A stretch of 64,000 nucleotides of DNA from Psychrobacter sp. NG254 (GTDB lineage Bacteria > Pseudomonadota > Gammaproteobacteria > Pseudomonadales > Moraxellaceae). Positions 47,732-57,205 of this stretch are shown here, in pieces. The stretch's first letter is position 1. The number at the start of each line of letters is the position of its first letter. Below the pieces are notes generated by a model. The model saw only the letters and a program-made list of their open reading frames with translations. It was not told where the DNA came from and ran no database searches. The translations under genes were made by a program, and so were the position numbers. Where the stretch lies: assembly GCF_015277735.1 (NCBI RefSeq), contig NZ_JADHDA010000003.1, positions 466,455 through 530,454 of the forward strand. The letters run 5' to 3'.

Positions 47732-47785
47732 GGTGTCTCTCGATTGTGCCTATCTTTAATTAAAATTTTGAATGCTCAATAAGTC
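47732..47785 (+). repeat. IS5-type transposase 3' end, copy 1 of a 54-base direct repeat
   Basis: It matches 48864-48917 at 50 of 54 bases in the same direction. In one frame it reads VSLDCAYL then stop, the typical end of an IS5-family transposase (VxLACTxxWLKL). It therefore looks like the right end of an IS5-like element whose rest is gone. Confidence 0.65.
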
Positions 47786-47836
47786 TTGGTATAGTATGTG
47801 ATTTTTTGCATGTGATTATATTAAGGATAAAACAAG

Positions 47837-48385
47837 ATGGTATTAGATTACATTAAAAGCGATTTATGTCGTTATGTAGGGATAGATAATGTAAATTTGT
47901 ATAATTTTTCTAAATACTATATTTTTCATACAGGGTTTAAATTTAGTTTTTGGTTGAGATTAACTAAGTCAGAAAATCGTCTTGTCTCAACAGTTGCTAG
48001 GGTTCAACGTAGGCGTCTTGGTACTAAGTATTTTTTAAGCATTCCAAGCAGTACTAAGATTGGTTATGGTTTGTATATTGGTCACGGCCAAAATATTGTA
48101 GTTAACCATACTGCTCAAATCGGGAACAATGTAAATCTTAGTCAGTTCACATCAATTGGCTCTAATCACGATAACGCTGCAACTATTGGAGATAATGTAT
48201 ATATCGGTCCTAATGTTTGCATTGTTGAAAATGTTATCATTGGTAACAACGTTCAAATTGGAGCAGGTGCTGTTGTTACAAAAGATATTCCTGAAAGTGC
48301 TATTGCTGCTGGTGTTCCCGCTAGAGTTATAAAGATAAATGATCTCCCTAACTATTACTCGCACAATAGGTGGCCATTAAATTAA
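47837..48385 (+). CDS. Hexapeptide acetyltransferase (serine acetyltransferase-like)
   Basis: The 182-residue protein ends in a left-handed beta-helix. The repeats run from [22 protein letters not shown] through [65 protein letters not shown]. This is the CysE-like layout used in many capsule loci to O-acetylate sugars or make acetylated amino-sugars. Donor is acetyl-CoA; the acceptor is unknown. It is the only + strand gene of the locus, is AT-rich and sits between IS5 relics, so it was probably acquired separately. AAGGA precedes the ATG. Confidence 0.87.
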   Translation: MVLDYIKSDLCRYVGIDNVNLYNFSKYYIFHTGFKFSFWLRLTKSENRLVSTVARVQRRRLGTKYFLSIPSSTKIGYGLYIGHGQNIVVNHTAQIGNNVNLSQFTSIGSNHDNAATIGDNVYIGPNVCIVENVIIGNNVQIGAGAVVTKDIPESAIAAGVPARVIKINDLPNYYSHNRWPLN

Positions 48386-48689
48386 GAAAAACGAAGTCGG
48401 TATTTCCTCCCACCCCTCAAAAGTGCCTTTCATTTTTGTTTGGTGCGCTATACGATCTTCTATCTACAGGTTTTATCCCAATACCTATAGTATTTTCTCG
48501 TCTACCACATACTAACCTAAATTTTTTTATTAACAATTTCGATCAGTTTATTATCTACAGAATTTTTTTTCTATGTGTTATCTAGGGCGTGTTGGTCTAT
48601 ATGGTTTTATGCCATGATTGTAGAGTTTTCAGGCTTATCGTCAATCTTTGATGCTACGGCCTGAAAGGTTGATCATGTGAAGGGATAAA
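48386..48689. other. Intergenic stretch after the acetyltransferase
   Basis: No supported gene is present. It contains a hairpin-capable pair TTTCAGGC / GCCTGAAA around 48628-48670. It probably includes decayed mobile-element sequence leading into the IS5 relic. Confidence 0.35.
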
Positions 48690-48917
48690 TCGCTTGCCAC
48701 TTCGATAATATTCCTCGAGAAAAGAACACTAAGGTCACTAATAACCATATGGACGGGCACTTGTCAAAAGCCCACACTTAGTAGTAAATGCTTTTACTAA
48801 GTCAAAAAAATACATAGCGGTTGTAACTAAATTCGATAAGTTAAAGTAGAGTTATGCAAATACGGTGACTCTCGATTGTACCTATCTTTAATTAAAACTT
48901 TGAATGTTCAATAAGTC
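48690..48917 (+). pseudogene. IS5-family transposase relic, with copy 2 of the 54-base repeat
   Basis: In the + direction one frame reads ACHFDNIPREKNTKVTNNHMDGHL. After an internal loss, KYIAVVTKFDKLK then SYANTVTLDCTYL follows, matching the C-terminal DDE-domain end of IS5-type transposases (RxxATRxDKLKxxYAxxVxLACxxxWLKL). Several stops show it is inactive. Its last 54 bases are the direct repeat of 47732-47785. It abuts the stop codon of the next leftward gene. Confidence 0.6.
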
Positions 48918-50042
48918 CTAATCTACAAGCAGCGACATTAAAACCTTATTAACCTTCTTTGCATCAAATCTTTCTTGGGCAAGGCGATAACTCTCTTTAC
49001 CCATTTGTTCAATAAGTTCTGGTTGCTCTATAAAGTGAATCATTTTTTGAGCGAGCAGCTCGGCTGACCAGGGCGGAACTATAAAGCCATTAACACCATC
49101 TATGACAGTCTCACGGCAACCTGGGACATTTGTAGTGATTATTGCTCGACCAATAGCCATTGCCTCCTGCGTACTACGTGGCATACCCTCACGATATGAA
49201 GGTAGGACAAATACGCTAGAGTTGGTGAGCCATTCATCAACGTTATCGACATGTCCTCTATAAATAATAGCGCCTTGCGCAACCAGCTTATCTAATGAAT
49301 TACTAGTCAATGCACCCGGATTTGCATGGTCAAGACCACCTAGCATTATAAATTCAGTGTCAGGGTACTGTCGCTTAACTATCTGAGCTGCTGCTGTATA
49401 CTCACTAACCCCTTTTTCAGCTAACAGGCGCCCAATAAAAATAAAACGAATAGGATTGGATGTTGGCTTACTATAAGGGTAATCATCAAGATTTAAACCT
49501 ATACCACCGAGTATGCTTACATTACGTACTTTAACTTTATAGTGCTCAATCAAGTCGATGGGATCATCATGATTTAAAAATACAATGCGGTCTACAAATC
49601 GGAATGCTATTTTATATAGCATAACTTGAATTTGTCTTACTATTTTCGTTTTGAGCTTTTGACCAGTCGGTTGATTTGTAAATAAAAACCCTAATCCTTC
49701 TAACATAGCCACTCGTTTTGGAACCTTAGCTAAGGCAGCAGCTAAAGTGCCATAAATAACAGGTTTGGAAAAGTATGAAAAAACTAAATCAGGTTGAATG
49801 CTATTAAGGAGCTTCTTAAGCTGTAATACGGTTTTGAGATCAGAAAACGGATTCAACCCCGAATTACTTAATTTGTAATCAATAGGGTGAGCGCCGAGAC
49901 TTTCAACTTGCTGTTTTTGTTCCAATGTGTAGTCTACTGCAAGAGCATAGACAGTATGCTCATTCTGAATTAAAGACAAGATTAAGTCGGAACGAAATTT
50001 TAACAATGTAAAAGCTGTAGTGCCTATAATAACTATTTTCAA
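48918..50042 (-). CDS. Glycosyltransferase family 4
   Basis: The 374-residue GT-B enzyme has an N-terminal domain with FSYFSKPVIYGTLAAALAKVP. The nucleotide-sugar domain contains FIFIGRLLAEKGVSEY near residue 200 and the E-x7-E motif region SYREGMPRSTQEAMAIGRAII near 285-305. It adds a sugar to the lipid-linked repeat unit on the cytoplasmic face. The start is TTG at 50042, with GAAGG upstream. Its 3' end touches the IS5 relic, but the reading frame looks intact. Confidence 0.88.
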   Translation of the reverse strand: MKIVIIGTTAFTLLKFRSDLILSLIQNEHTVYALAVDYTLEQKQQVESLGAHPIDYKLSNSGLNPFSDLKTVLQLKKLLNSIQPDLVFSYFSKPVIYGTLAAALAKVPKRVAMLEGLGFLFTNQPTGQKLKTKIVRQIQVMLYKIAFRFVDRIVFLNHDDPIDLIEHYKVKVRNVSILGGIGLNLDDYPYSKPTSNPIRFIFIGRLLAEKGVSEYTAAAQIVKRQYPDTEFIMLGGLDHANPGALTSNSLDKLVAQGAIIYRGHVDNVDEWLTNSSVFVLPSYREGMPRSTQEAMAIGRAIITTNVPGCRETVIDGVNGFIVPPWSAELLAQKMIHFIEQPELIEQMGKESYRLAQERFDAKKVNKVLMSLLVD

Positions 50043-50074
50043 AATAATACACCTTCGGTTTTTATTAGTATTAG

Positions 50075-51244
50075 CTAGGGCTTACTATAGTTAGACTTTA
50101 ATTTTTTTCGCTCATAAATTTGATTAACATTACAATCAGCACAGACAAACAAGACATAAATCATGACAAATGGATAACGATAACGGACAGCAGTACCATA
50201 GTTAAATACAACCAGACCATATACTGACATAGCTAACATCATAAATAGTAACCAAAAGATAAGTTTATCAGGAAATATTTTCCAAGCTTGTCGGGTTATT
50301 AAGAATAAGATGGCTAATATGATTAGGTTTTCTAACGATTGCACCAGTTGTAGAGCATTGCTAGCTTCCCATGGTAAAGGTTTGGCTAAAAAGTACACTG
50401 CTGCGGTTAGACCTTGAAATACAAAGTCACCAGCGCCTGATATAATGCTAACTTTGTCTGCCTCACCACCATCTTCGACAAACATAGCTACTCTATAATA
50501 GTTCACTAAGGGAAGAGTAACAGGAGCAGAGAGAAGTAATCCAACCAAAGCAATAGCACTGATAACCAATGCCTTGGTTATCCCCATGCCTTTTTTTGCA
50601 ACATTAAATATAAAATATAGTAAGACTATAGGACCTAAAATAAAAAAGTTTTGGAATTTTATTAGGTATAAGGGAGCGATACAGATAGTACTTTTAAACA
50701 CTTTAGATTCGCGGGCGTAGATTACAGTGAAAATCATAAAGAAAAATATCAGAGTTTCTCTTAAGGTTAAAGCAGTATATAAAGCAGTACTCGGGAATAG
50801 TAAATAAAACCACACAGATACTTTGGTAAATATTTTTTTTGCGTACAGGATAAAAAACAGTATTATATAAAGCAGAGTATTGTAGAACCCTAAGCTTATG
50901 ATTGAGACAGGTGTTGGGAGTGGAATCAACGCTAGCAGAGCACTGGCTGTCAAAACAGTACCACCATTTGCTAGTACTTCAGTAAAACCTAATTCTCCAC
51001 TTCTTAGCGCATTAACACCATGCCAGTACTTAAATTGATCTGGCATATAAGAGGCACTAAATAGCACATCATTTAAAACAAAAGGTAAAAAGCAATGTAA
51101 GGCTAATATAATCTGATATTTATATGAGACTTGAAACTTATATCCGAGCATGGATATTGATAATAAGCATATAAGTAGACTGGGCAATTCAAAAAGCCTA
51201 GTTCCTAAAAAACCATAGGTATTAATCCAACTTAAGTCTGACAT
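50075..51244 (-). CDS. Polytopic membrane protein, candidate Wzy polymerase
   Basis: The 389-residue protein has about 10 membrane helices and a charged loop near residues 250-270. The segment SASYMPDQFKYWHGVNALRSGELG near residue 65 resembles the D-x-x-Y-x-x-Y region of polysaccharide polymerases. It is the only polymerase candidate in a locus that has a flippase and Wzc. The position among glycosyltransferases fits Wzy. These proteins diverge so much that the call rests on topology and context. Confidence 0.65.
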   Translation of the reverse strand: MSDLSWINTYGFLGTRLFELPSLLICLLSISMLGYKFQVSYKYQIILALHCFLPFVLNDVLFSASYMPDQFKYWHGVNALRSGELGFTEVLANGGTVLTASALLALIPLPTPVSIISLGFYNTLLYIILFFILYAKKIFTKVSVWFYLLFPSTALYTALTLRETLIFFFMIFTVIYARESKVFKSTICIAPLYLIKFQNFFILGPIVLLYFIFNVAKKGMGITKALVISAIALVGLLLSAPVTLPLVNYYRVAMFVEDGGEADKVSIISGAGDFVFQGLTAAVYFLAKPLPWEASNALQLVQSLENLIILAILFLITRQAWKIFPDKLIFWLLFMMLAMSVYGLVVFNYGTAVRYRYPFVMIYVLFVCADCNVNQIYERKKLKSNYSKP

Positions 51245-51358
51245 CTAGTTATCTCTATGATTGGATAGTGGTTTTAATAAATTACCACCTTTCTCTTATG
51301 GCACTTTGTTAATGACTTATCGCTGCAACTTAGTATTCTTTGTTAAAGCTACAGTTTT

Positions 51359-52447
51359 TCACTGGTTATATAAGTTAAGATAAGCTTCAACATTCGCATC
51401 TAACGAATAGTGATCGATAATACGCTTACGTGCAGCAGCTCCAATGTTAGAACGCTCGACATCACTTAAACGCAAAGCTTTATCAAGAGCCTGTGCTAAA
51501 ACAGTTTCATTTTTTGACTCAACCAGTAAACCTTGTGAGCCAACCGCTTCACTTATACCACCACAATCTGTTGCAACAATCAAACGTTCGCATGCCATAG
51601 CTTCTAAAATAACCATTGGCAAACCTTCCCATGCTGAAGACATTACATAAATATCAGCGGCTGACATCAGCTCTTTAACATCATTGCGTACACCTAGAAA
51701 CCTTACACATGAATCAATTTTTAGATCTTTTGTTAGCTTATAAAGCGTATCTTTATAAGGTCCATCACCTACTATAAAAACTTTAAAGTCTTGACGTTCA
51801 ATTTTAAGTAGTGTGATTGCATTTAACAAATTAGAATAATCTTTTGCAGCATCAAGCCGACCCACTGCTAAAATTACTTTCTCATTATTGATAGAAAGCT
51901 GAGATCTTAACTTTATTCTAGAGCTGTCATTAAATTTAAATTTATCAGTATCAATGCCATTGGCAATAGTAATCATGCGTCCCGGCTTGACAGCACCTTT
52001 ATTGATAAACTCTTCAACCGCTGATTGACTCACATTGACAGAAATATCAGCTAATTTGTCAGTAAGTCGATAGGCCAACATTCTAAGTTTCCCACCCTCG
52101 TTACTACTATGAGCAGTACTTATCACTTTAGGTATTCTAATAGTCAAACGTAGCAGCCGCGATATAATATTTGCATGGACCATATGACTATGTACCACAT
52201 CGGGTTTGAAGTCTTTAACTAACTTTCTTAACCTTATATAAGCCTTTACAAAATCTTTAGAGCCATGCATTCCGATAGATATTAGCTCTACTTCGGGATT
52301 TTCTGGTGAAACCTTAACTGCAATTTCGCCATTCAGATAAGCTAACTTCACTTCGTGTCCCAGTGTGGCAAGCTCATCTGCCAGATTAATGACAACGTGT
52401 TCAGCACCGCCCATACCTAGACCAGTTATTATCATCAATATTTTCAT
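51359..52447 (-). CDS. Glycosyltransferase family 4
   Basis: The 362-residue GT-B enzyme has MIITGLGMGGAEHVVINLADEL at the start, HSHMVHANIISRL near residue 88, ILAVGRLDAAKDYSNLLNA near residue 195 and SSAWEGLPMVILEAMACERLIVATD near 272-296. It probably forms one linkage of the repeat unit. Confidence 0.9.
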   Translation of the reverse strand: MKILMIITGLGMGGAEHVVINLADELATLGHEVKLAYLNGEIAVKVSPENPEVELISIGMHGSKDFVKAYIRLRKLVKDFKPDVVHSHMVHANIISRLLRLTIRIPKVISTAHSSNEGGKLRMLAYRLTDKLADISVNVSQSAVEEFINKGAVKPGRMITIANGIDTDKFKFNDSSRIKLRSQLSINNEKVILAVGRLDAAKDYSNLLNAITLLKIERQDFKVFIVGDGPYKDTLYKLTKDLKIDSCVRFLGVRNDVKELMSAADIYVMSSAWEGLPMVILEAMACERLIVATDCGGISEAVGSQGLLVESKNETVLAQALDKALRLSDVERSNIGAAARKRIIDHYSLDANVEAYLNLYNQ

Positions 52448-52478
52448 AAAACATGCCTAAAATAAACTTACTGTAAAC

Positions 52479-53552
52479 TCACTTGATATCTTCAATTAGA
52501 TTTATCCATTGACTCATTATGTTTTCAGGTTGGTAAACCTCAGCCTTTTCTTTACTTTTCAAACTAATACTTTTTCGTTGCTCATCATTGCTCATCATTT
52601 TAATTAAGGATGAGGTAAGCTCACTAGTATCATTCTGAGGCACTAGAATAGATCCTGTATCTTGCAAGATCTCCGCTGGGCCAACTTCACAATCGAAGCT
52701 TACAATAGGTAAACCAAAAGCTAAAGCTTCAATTAAAACCATGCCAAACCCCTCAAAACGAGAACTTAAGCAAAATATCTCAGCTTCTTTGTAGTATTCG
52801 CTAATATTATTAGTATTACCTACTAGCTCAACACTTTCTTTTAGTTCGTTTTCTTCAATAAATCGAGCTAGTGTAACTCTGTCTTCACCTTCACCAACTA
52901 TTTTTAGTTTCCAGTCTGGCATAGACTTATGTACTTCAAGCCAAGACTGGAGGAGTAAGTCAAACCCTTTCTGATAAGTTAGACGGCCAACAGCCAATAC
53001 TATTTTCGTGTGCTCTGGCTTATCATAATATTGCACTGGAAATGGACAAGGATTGGCTATTGCTGTTATTTGTGATTTATGACGAGTACCTCTTAGCCAA
53101 TATGCTTTATCTCTTTCTGTTAAGGTAACCACTGAGTCGCAGTACCGCGCAGCCAATTGACGAGCTAAGCGTCTACGTGGCTTCCCTAAATCAGTATTAA
53201 AATTAAAATGCTCCCAACATATATGTTTAACTGGCAAGCCTAAAGTAGCTGGTAAAGTAAACATAACAGACATTGTTTCAACTACTATTAAAGTATCGAT
53301 ATTCTTTTCTTTTAATAGCTTTCTTATTTTATAAATAATACTTGGGGTGCGAGATACATTATGACCTGTTGCATCAAATAATGAACAAACTTCAATTTCT
53401 TTATTTAAGGGGAAGAAAGGCTTATAACCACACCAGATACTGGCGAGAGTTATATCATAACCTGCCTCTGATAAGCCGTTAGCGAGCATAGAACCTACGC
53501 GCTCAGTACCACCAGCGTTGTCAAAATTACCGCCTAGTATTAAAACTTTCAT
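52479..53552 (-). CDS. Glycosyltransferase family 4
   Basis: The 357-residue GT-B enzyme has GGNFDNAGGTERVGSMLANGL at the start. VLAVGRLTYQKGFDLLLQSW lies near residue 180, and SSRFEGFGMVLIEALAFGLPIVSFDCEVGPAEIL near residues 260-293. The last pattern is common in galactosyl- and N-acetylgalactosaminyl-type transferases. It sits in a run of leftward glycosyltransferase genes with 30-110 base gaps. Confidence 0.9.
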   Translation of the reverse strand: MKVLILGGNFDNAGGTERVGSMLANGLSEAGYDITLASIWCGYKPFFPLNKEIEVCSLFDATGHNVSRTPSIIYKIRKLLKEKNIDTLIVVETMSVMFTLPATLGLPVKHICWEHFNFNTDLGKPRRRLARQLAARYCDSVVTLTERDKAYWLRGTRHKSQITAIANPCPFPVQYYDKPEHTKIVLAVGRLTYQKGFDLLLQSWLEVHKSMPDWKLKIVGEGEDRVTLARFIEENELKESVELVGNTNNISEYYKEAEIFCLSSRFEGFGMVLIEALAFGLPIVSFDCEVGPAEILQDTGSILVPQNDTSELTSSLIKMMSNDEQRKSISLKSKEKAEVYQPENIMSQWINLIEDIK

Positions 53553-53586
53553 AAATGATTTTTCCAGTAAATCTATATAAAATAGT

Positions 53587-54612
53587 TTAAAAAACCTTAT
53601 AAAACTTTACTAAACTAATGGTTAAAGAAGGGAAGAAGTAGAACATAAAACATAATATTTTTACTTTCGCACTTAACTCATTTCTTGCTAATATAATATT
53701 ATTATGTATAGTTTCCTTTATAGAACCAATAATGAATTTATCTACTTTGCTATCGGGACTAACTATCATTCTATTTATGTAGTACAGCACTTCAAATCTA
53801 ATTTTCCTACTTGCAAGTAACCTATGACTATTTTTAAGCTGAATTTCTTTAAGTGCTTTCTTTTCAAAAGCGACCCAACCGTTATGAAACTTCATGAACT
53901 CTTTTCTATCAAAGGCCTTCCTAGTCAAGCTATTAGAATCGGTTTTGTCAAAAATATAAAGAGTCGAATCGATTTTAAAAACCGATTTAGCATTGATAAA
54001 TATATCTAGATTATATAAAGCGTCTTCTGACACTATCAAATCTGGGAATCTAAAACTTTTAGCTAAATCAGCCTCAATACATTTACCCCAAGGAGCAGAT
54101 ATGATCTTGTCTGATAGGTATTCTTTAATAGGATTGCATATTACATTAGCTATGTTTGAATCCTTTGTTAAAGCTATAATCTCATTTGTACTCTCTATCA
54201 TTTGATAGTTGTATGTCAATACATCAGGCATATTATTTGATTTTATAGCATTATATAAAATATCAAGTGTGCACTCTATAAAATAGTCATCTGCATCAAG
54301 AAATAAGATATACTTGCCTTTAGCAACATCAAGCCCTTTATTTCTAGATATTGCAGGACCGCTATTCGACAAATTACTTAAGAATATTATATTAAAGCTA
54401 GATATACTGATCCCTAATTGCTGTGCCAGTATAAATGACTCATCTGTAGAACAATCATCGACAATGATATGTTCAAAAGAAACGGCATTATTTGTAATAC
54501 TTTTTATAGCTCTTACTAGCTTATCTCCAGAGTTATAGTTGGGAGTTATTATTGAAAAAAAACATTCCTTCTCAACTTCAATATGATAATTGTCACATCT
54601 TACTTGAATCAT
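53587..54612 (-). CDS. Glycosyltransferase family 2
   Basis: The 341-residue GT-A enzyme has FSIITPNYNSGDKLVRAIKSI near residues 17-37, HIIVDDCSTDES near 47-58 and the DxD-type motif LFLDADDYFIE near 101-111. It transfers an alpha- or beta-linked sugar to the growing repeat unit. Confidence 0.9.
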   Translation of the reverse strand: MIQVRCDNYHIEVEKECFFSIITPNYNSGDKLVRAIKSITNNAVSFEHIIVDDCSTDESFILAQQLGISISSFNIIFLSNLSNSGPAISRNKGLDVAKGKYILFLDADDYFIECTLDILYNAIKSNNMPDVLTYNYQMIESTNEIIALTKDSNIANVICNPIKEYLSDKIISAPWGKCIEADLAKSFRFPDLIVSEDALYNLDIFINAKSVFKIDSTLYIFDKTDSNSLTRKAFDRKEFMKFHNGWVAFEKKALKEIQLKNSHRLLASRKIRFEVLYYINRMIVSPDSKVDKFIIGSIKETIHNNIILARNELSAKVKILCFMFYFFPSLTISLVKFYKVF

Positions 54613-54723
54613 TTATCTTATCTCTAAGTATCAATTAAAAAATAATTTTGTAGTTCGGTTAGTAGCATTCAATATTTACATAAGATGTATAAAAGAGACT
54701 CTATTACTTGTAAATATTTTTTG

Positions 54724-55773
54724 TCAATTTAGCATCATTGTATTACATCGCTCTAAATAATTTCTACTTTCATTTATTTTCGGATTTAAAATTGCTTCGA
54801 GATTAGAGTAAGTAGTATCAATGGTATTATCATTCGATAAGTATCCTACTTCAACTAAAGATTTTTCTAAACCTAGAGATTCTAACAAATACTTAACTTT
54901 TGGTTTATTCCCACCATAACTAATAAAGTTTTTCCTATATTTAATTGCAAATATTGAACCATGAAAAGTATCTGTTATAACACTGTCTGCATTTCTTACA
55001 ATAGAAAGAAATTCAAATGGATTACACGCAATATTTTTATCAGCCCATGAATGATAGAACCCTGCAGAAAGAATTAAGAGTTTATTTCTTCTGGCATAAG
55101 CCTTAACTTCTTTAACAATATTTTTTTCAAAACCATATGTGTAAACAAGTATATACGGTTTACTTATATCGTATTTTTCTTCATTCTTTACAAAATCATG
55201 GAGAAAGGTTGGATCTAATACCATTGATATATCTTTGTCTATACTTGCTTTTTTTGCTACTTCTAATGACTCAATATCTCTTACACTGATCATGCTCAGC
55301 TCAGATATACCCTGAACATATTTTGGATAACTATTTAAGTCTTCAACATTAGAACTTCCCACACTAGGGGCATATGAAAACTTTAATGATTTAGGTAGGT
55401 TTATTCCAAAGAATTCTGGAGCACTATTAAAGGAACCGTTAGTAACGCTCCAAACCTCATCAGAGCCAATAAATACGACTTTAAATCTTGATAAGTTTCC
55501 TCGTGGAACAATAGTAAGTTTTTTTTCGTATTTCTTAAAGGCTAGTAGTTTACGAATGTTGAAAATATAACTTTGTGGTGTATTCTTAATCCCACCAAAT
55601 AAATGCTTATACCTTTTTATATTATTCTCTTTATCATATATATCTAAAAAACTTACTTGGTATCCATAAGTGGTAAGAATTTCCTGCAAAGCAAATGCTT
55701 GTAGATAAGCTCCGTAATTTAAAGACTTACAAAGTGTCACAATTAGGCATGGTGTGTTTTTAAGGTTATTCAT
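54724..55773 (-). CDS. Polysaccharide pyruvyl transferase
   Basis: The 349-residue protein has the pyruvyl-transferase fold. It shows NYGAYLQAFALQEILTTYGYQVSFLD near residues 19-44, FIGSDEVWS near 99-107, APSVGSS, ISVRDIESLEVAK near 155-167 and a C-terminal SVITDTFHGSIFAIKYRKNFISY. It would add a pyruvate ketal to a sugar of the polymer from phosphoenolpyruvate. It pairs with the neighbouring Fe-S protein, a pairing seen in many polysaccharide loci. Confidence 0.88.
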   Translation of the reverse strand: MNNLKNTPCLIVTLCKSLNYGAYLQAFALQEILTTYGYQVSFLDIYDKENNIKRYKHLFGGIKNTPQSYIFNIRKLLAFKKYEKKLTIVPRGNLSRFKVVFIGSDEVWSVTNGSFNSAPEFFGINLPKSLKFSYAPSVGSSNVEDLNSYPKYVQGISELSMISVRDIESLEVAKKASIDKDISMVLDPTFLHDFVKNEEKYDISKPYILVYTYGFEKNIVKEVKAYARRNKLLILSAGFYHSWADKNIACNPFEFLSIVRNADSVITDTFHGSIFAIKYRKNFISYGGNKPKVKYLLESLGLEKSLVEVGYLSNDNTIDTTYSNLEAILNPKINESRNYLERCNTMMLN

Positions 55774-55836
55774 AATATTATCCTTTCAACTATACTTTTT
55801 AGGATGTCCGTTAACTAAAACAAGCACTTCCTACAT

Positions 55837-57201
55837 TTACTTTAATTTTTTTAGCTTTTGAATAGTTTTGCGCTTTTTATGAGTGAATAAAGTTGCTATC
55901 TTTAAATATAGTAAGATATTTTTCATTTTTTTGTTAAAAGCTTTAGCTGATTTATTTTTCTGCCATATCTTTAAACTACTTTTTCGAGTGATTCTTCTCA
56001 ATTTTTGTATAGCTATCACGTCTATTGAAACTGACTTATTCCCATATCTCTTATCAGAGATATTTATACCTTTCTTCCTTGCTTCTTCTAATCGTACAGA
56101 TAAAGCATCGTGTCTATGATAATAACTACTCTGTTGTGAAGCTACCATTGATTCAGGGCTTACTTTCTCTAAAAACAGCTCTGAGTTATTTATACCATCC
56201 TGCATTATAGAATCTGCTAATGGACTTCTAGTAATTACTACATTTGTACCCCTACTATCTTCTTTATATGGTTGAATCCAAGCATCTCCAAAAGTGATGT
56301 CTGCAAGCTCTGCTACTATGTCCTCACAAAAGTCACAAGCATTTGCTTTGAATAGGCCAGTACCCCACATATCTCCCAAACTTACCATTTTAATAAATTT
56401 ATTTTCATTAGTAGATTTATCTACACAACCAAATGAATAATCACCAGCATTACTATTAATGTTTTCTATTCTATACTCAGGAGAGTCAATATTTGTAATA
56501 TTTACATCTACTTCTGATGCAAGGTATTCTGTGAAGAATTTGCTTTTCATACCTCCACATATTATTCCTGCGACAAAAGGTATTTTTTCTTTTAGATAAG
56601 GGTCTTGGTATTGTGCTAAACGGATCGCTTTGACGAAGCAAGGTACTCCAATTATAGCGACTTTGCCTTCAAGTTCATTCAGCTTTGGTAGTACATTAGC
56701 TAAGGTTACTGGAAAATATCTAGTTTTAGATGTTTTTCTCAAATCTTCTTCACTGCTAGATACAATATATTGATAATGTGAACTATCATTAGCTGAAAGT
56801 TTGACAGAGAATATGTGATCAACAACTCCTCGTTTGAGAAGCTGATCAAGAACGTATGTTGCTAACCCACCCGATGTAGATGTTTCTCGAAATTCATTTG
56901 AATAGCTTGCGTATATATCTATTAGCCTGCCAAGTTTATCATACGTTTTAGTTCCCTCGGAAAGAAACATATCTGCTATAGTAGTCTCATTCTTTACCGC
57001 TTCAATAGGCTCTGGGTTAAACGGACAAACACTAATGCATGATGAATCGTTATCACAATTCCCTGTCAATTCAGGGACTAAAAATCCTTCTTCATTCCAA
57101 CTCATAGTCAATGCGTTTGATGAGCAGGAATAAGTACAAACACCACATCCTGTACATAGATCATTATCGACTACTTTAGCTATTACCTGAGGTTTATTCA
57201 T
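55837..57201 (-). CDS. Fe-S flavoprotein of the F420 hydrogenase beta-subunit family
   Basis: The 454-residue protein starts with two ferredoxin-type 4Fe-4S motifs (LCTGCGVCTYSC and a CDNDSSCISVCPFNPEP cluster). A FrhB-like N- and C-terminal pair follows: STSGGLATYVLDQLL near 108, GVPCFVKAIR near 200, NACDFCEDIVAELADITFGDAW near 293. Members of this family in polysaccharide loci accompany pyruvyl transferases. Their reaction is not settled; coenzyme F420 itself is unlikely here. Four bases separate it from the flippase gene. Confidence 0.85.
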   Translation of the reverse strand: MNKPQVIAKVVDNDLCTGCGVCTYSCSSNALTMSWNEEGFLVPELTGNCDNDSSCISVCPFNPEPIEAVKNETTIADMFLSEGTKTYDKLGRLIDIYASYSNEFRETSTSGGLATYVLDQLLKRGVVDHIFSVKLSANDSSHYQYIVSSSEEDLRKTSKTRYFPVTLANVLPKLNELEGKVAIIGVPCFVKAIRLAQYQDPYLKEKIPFVAGIICGGMKSKFFTEYLASEVDVNITNIDSPEYRIENINSNAGDYSFGCVDKSTNENKFIKMVSLGDMWGTGLFKANACDFCEDIVAELADITFGDAWIQPYKEDSRGTNVVITRSPLADSIMQDGINNSELFLEKVSPESMVASQQSSYYHRHDALSVRLEEARKKGINISDKRYGNKSVSIDVIAIQKLRRITRKSSLKIWQKNKSAKAFNKKMKNILLYLKIATLFTHKKRKTIQKLKKLK

Positions 57202-57205
57202 AATA

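Noticed and set aside
48370..48585. Short + strand frame after the acetyltransferase
   Set aside because: It overlaps the end of the acetyltransferase gene, has no ribosome site and lies in a likely mobile-element scar.
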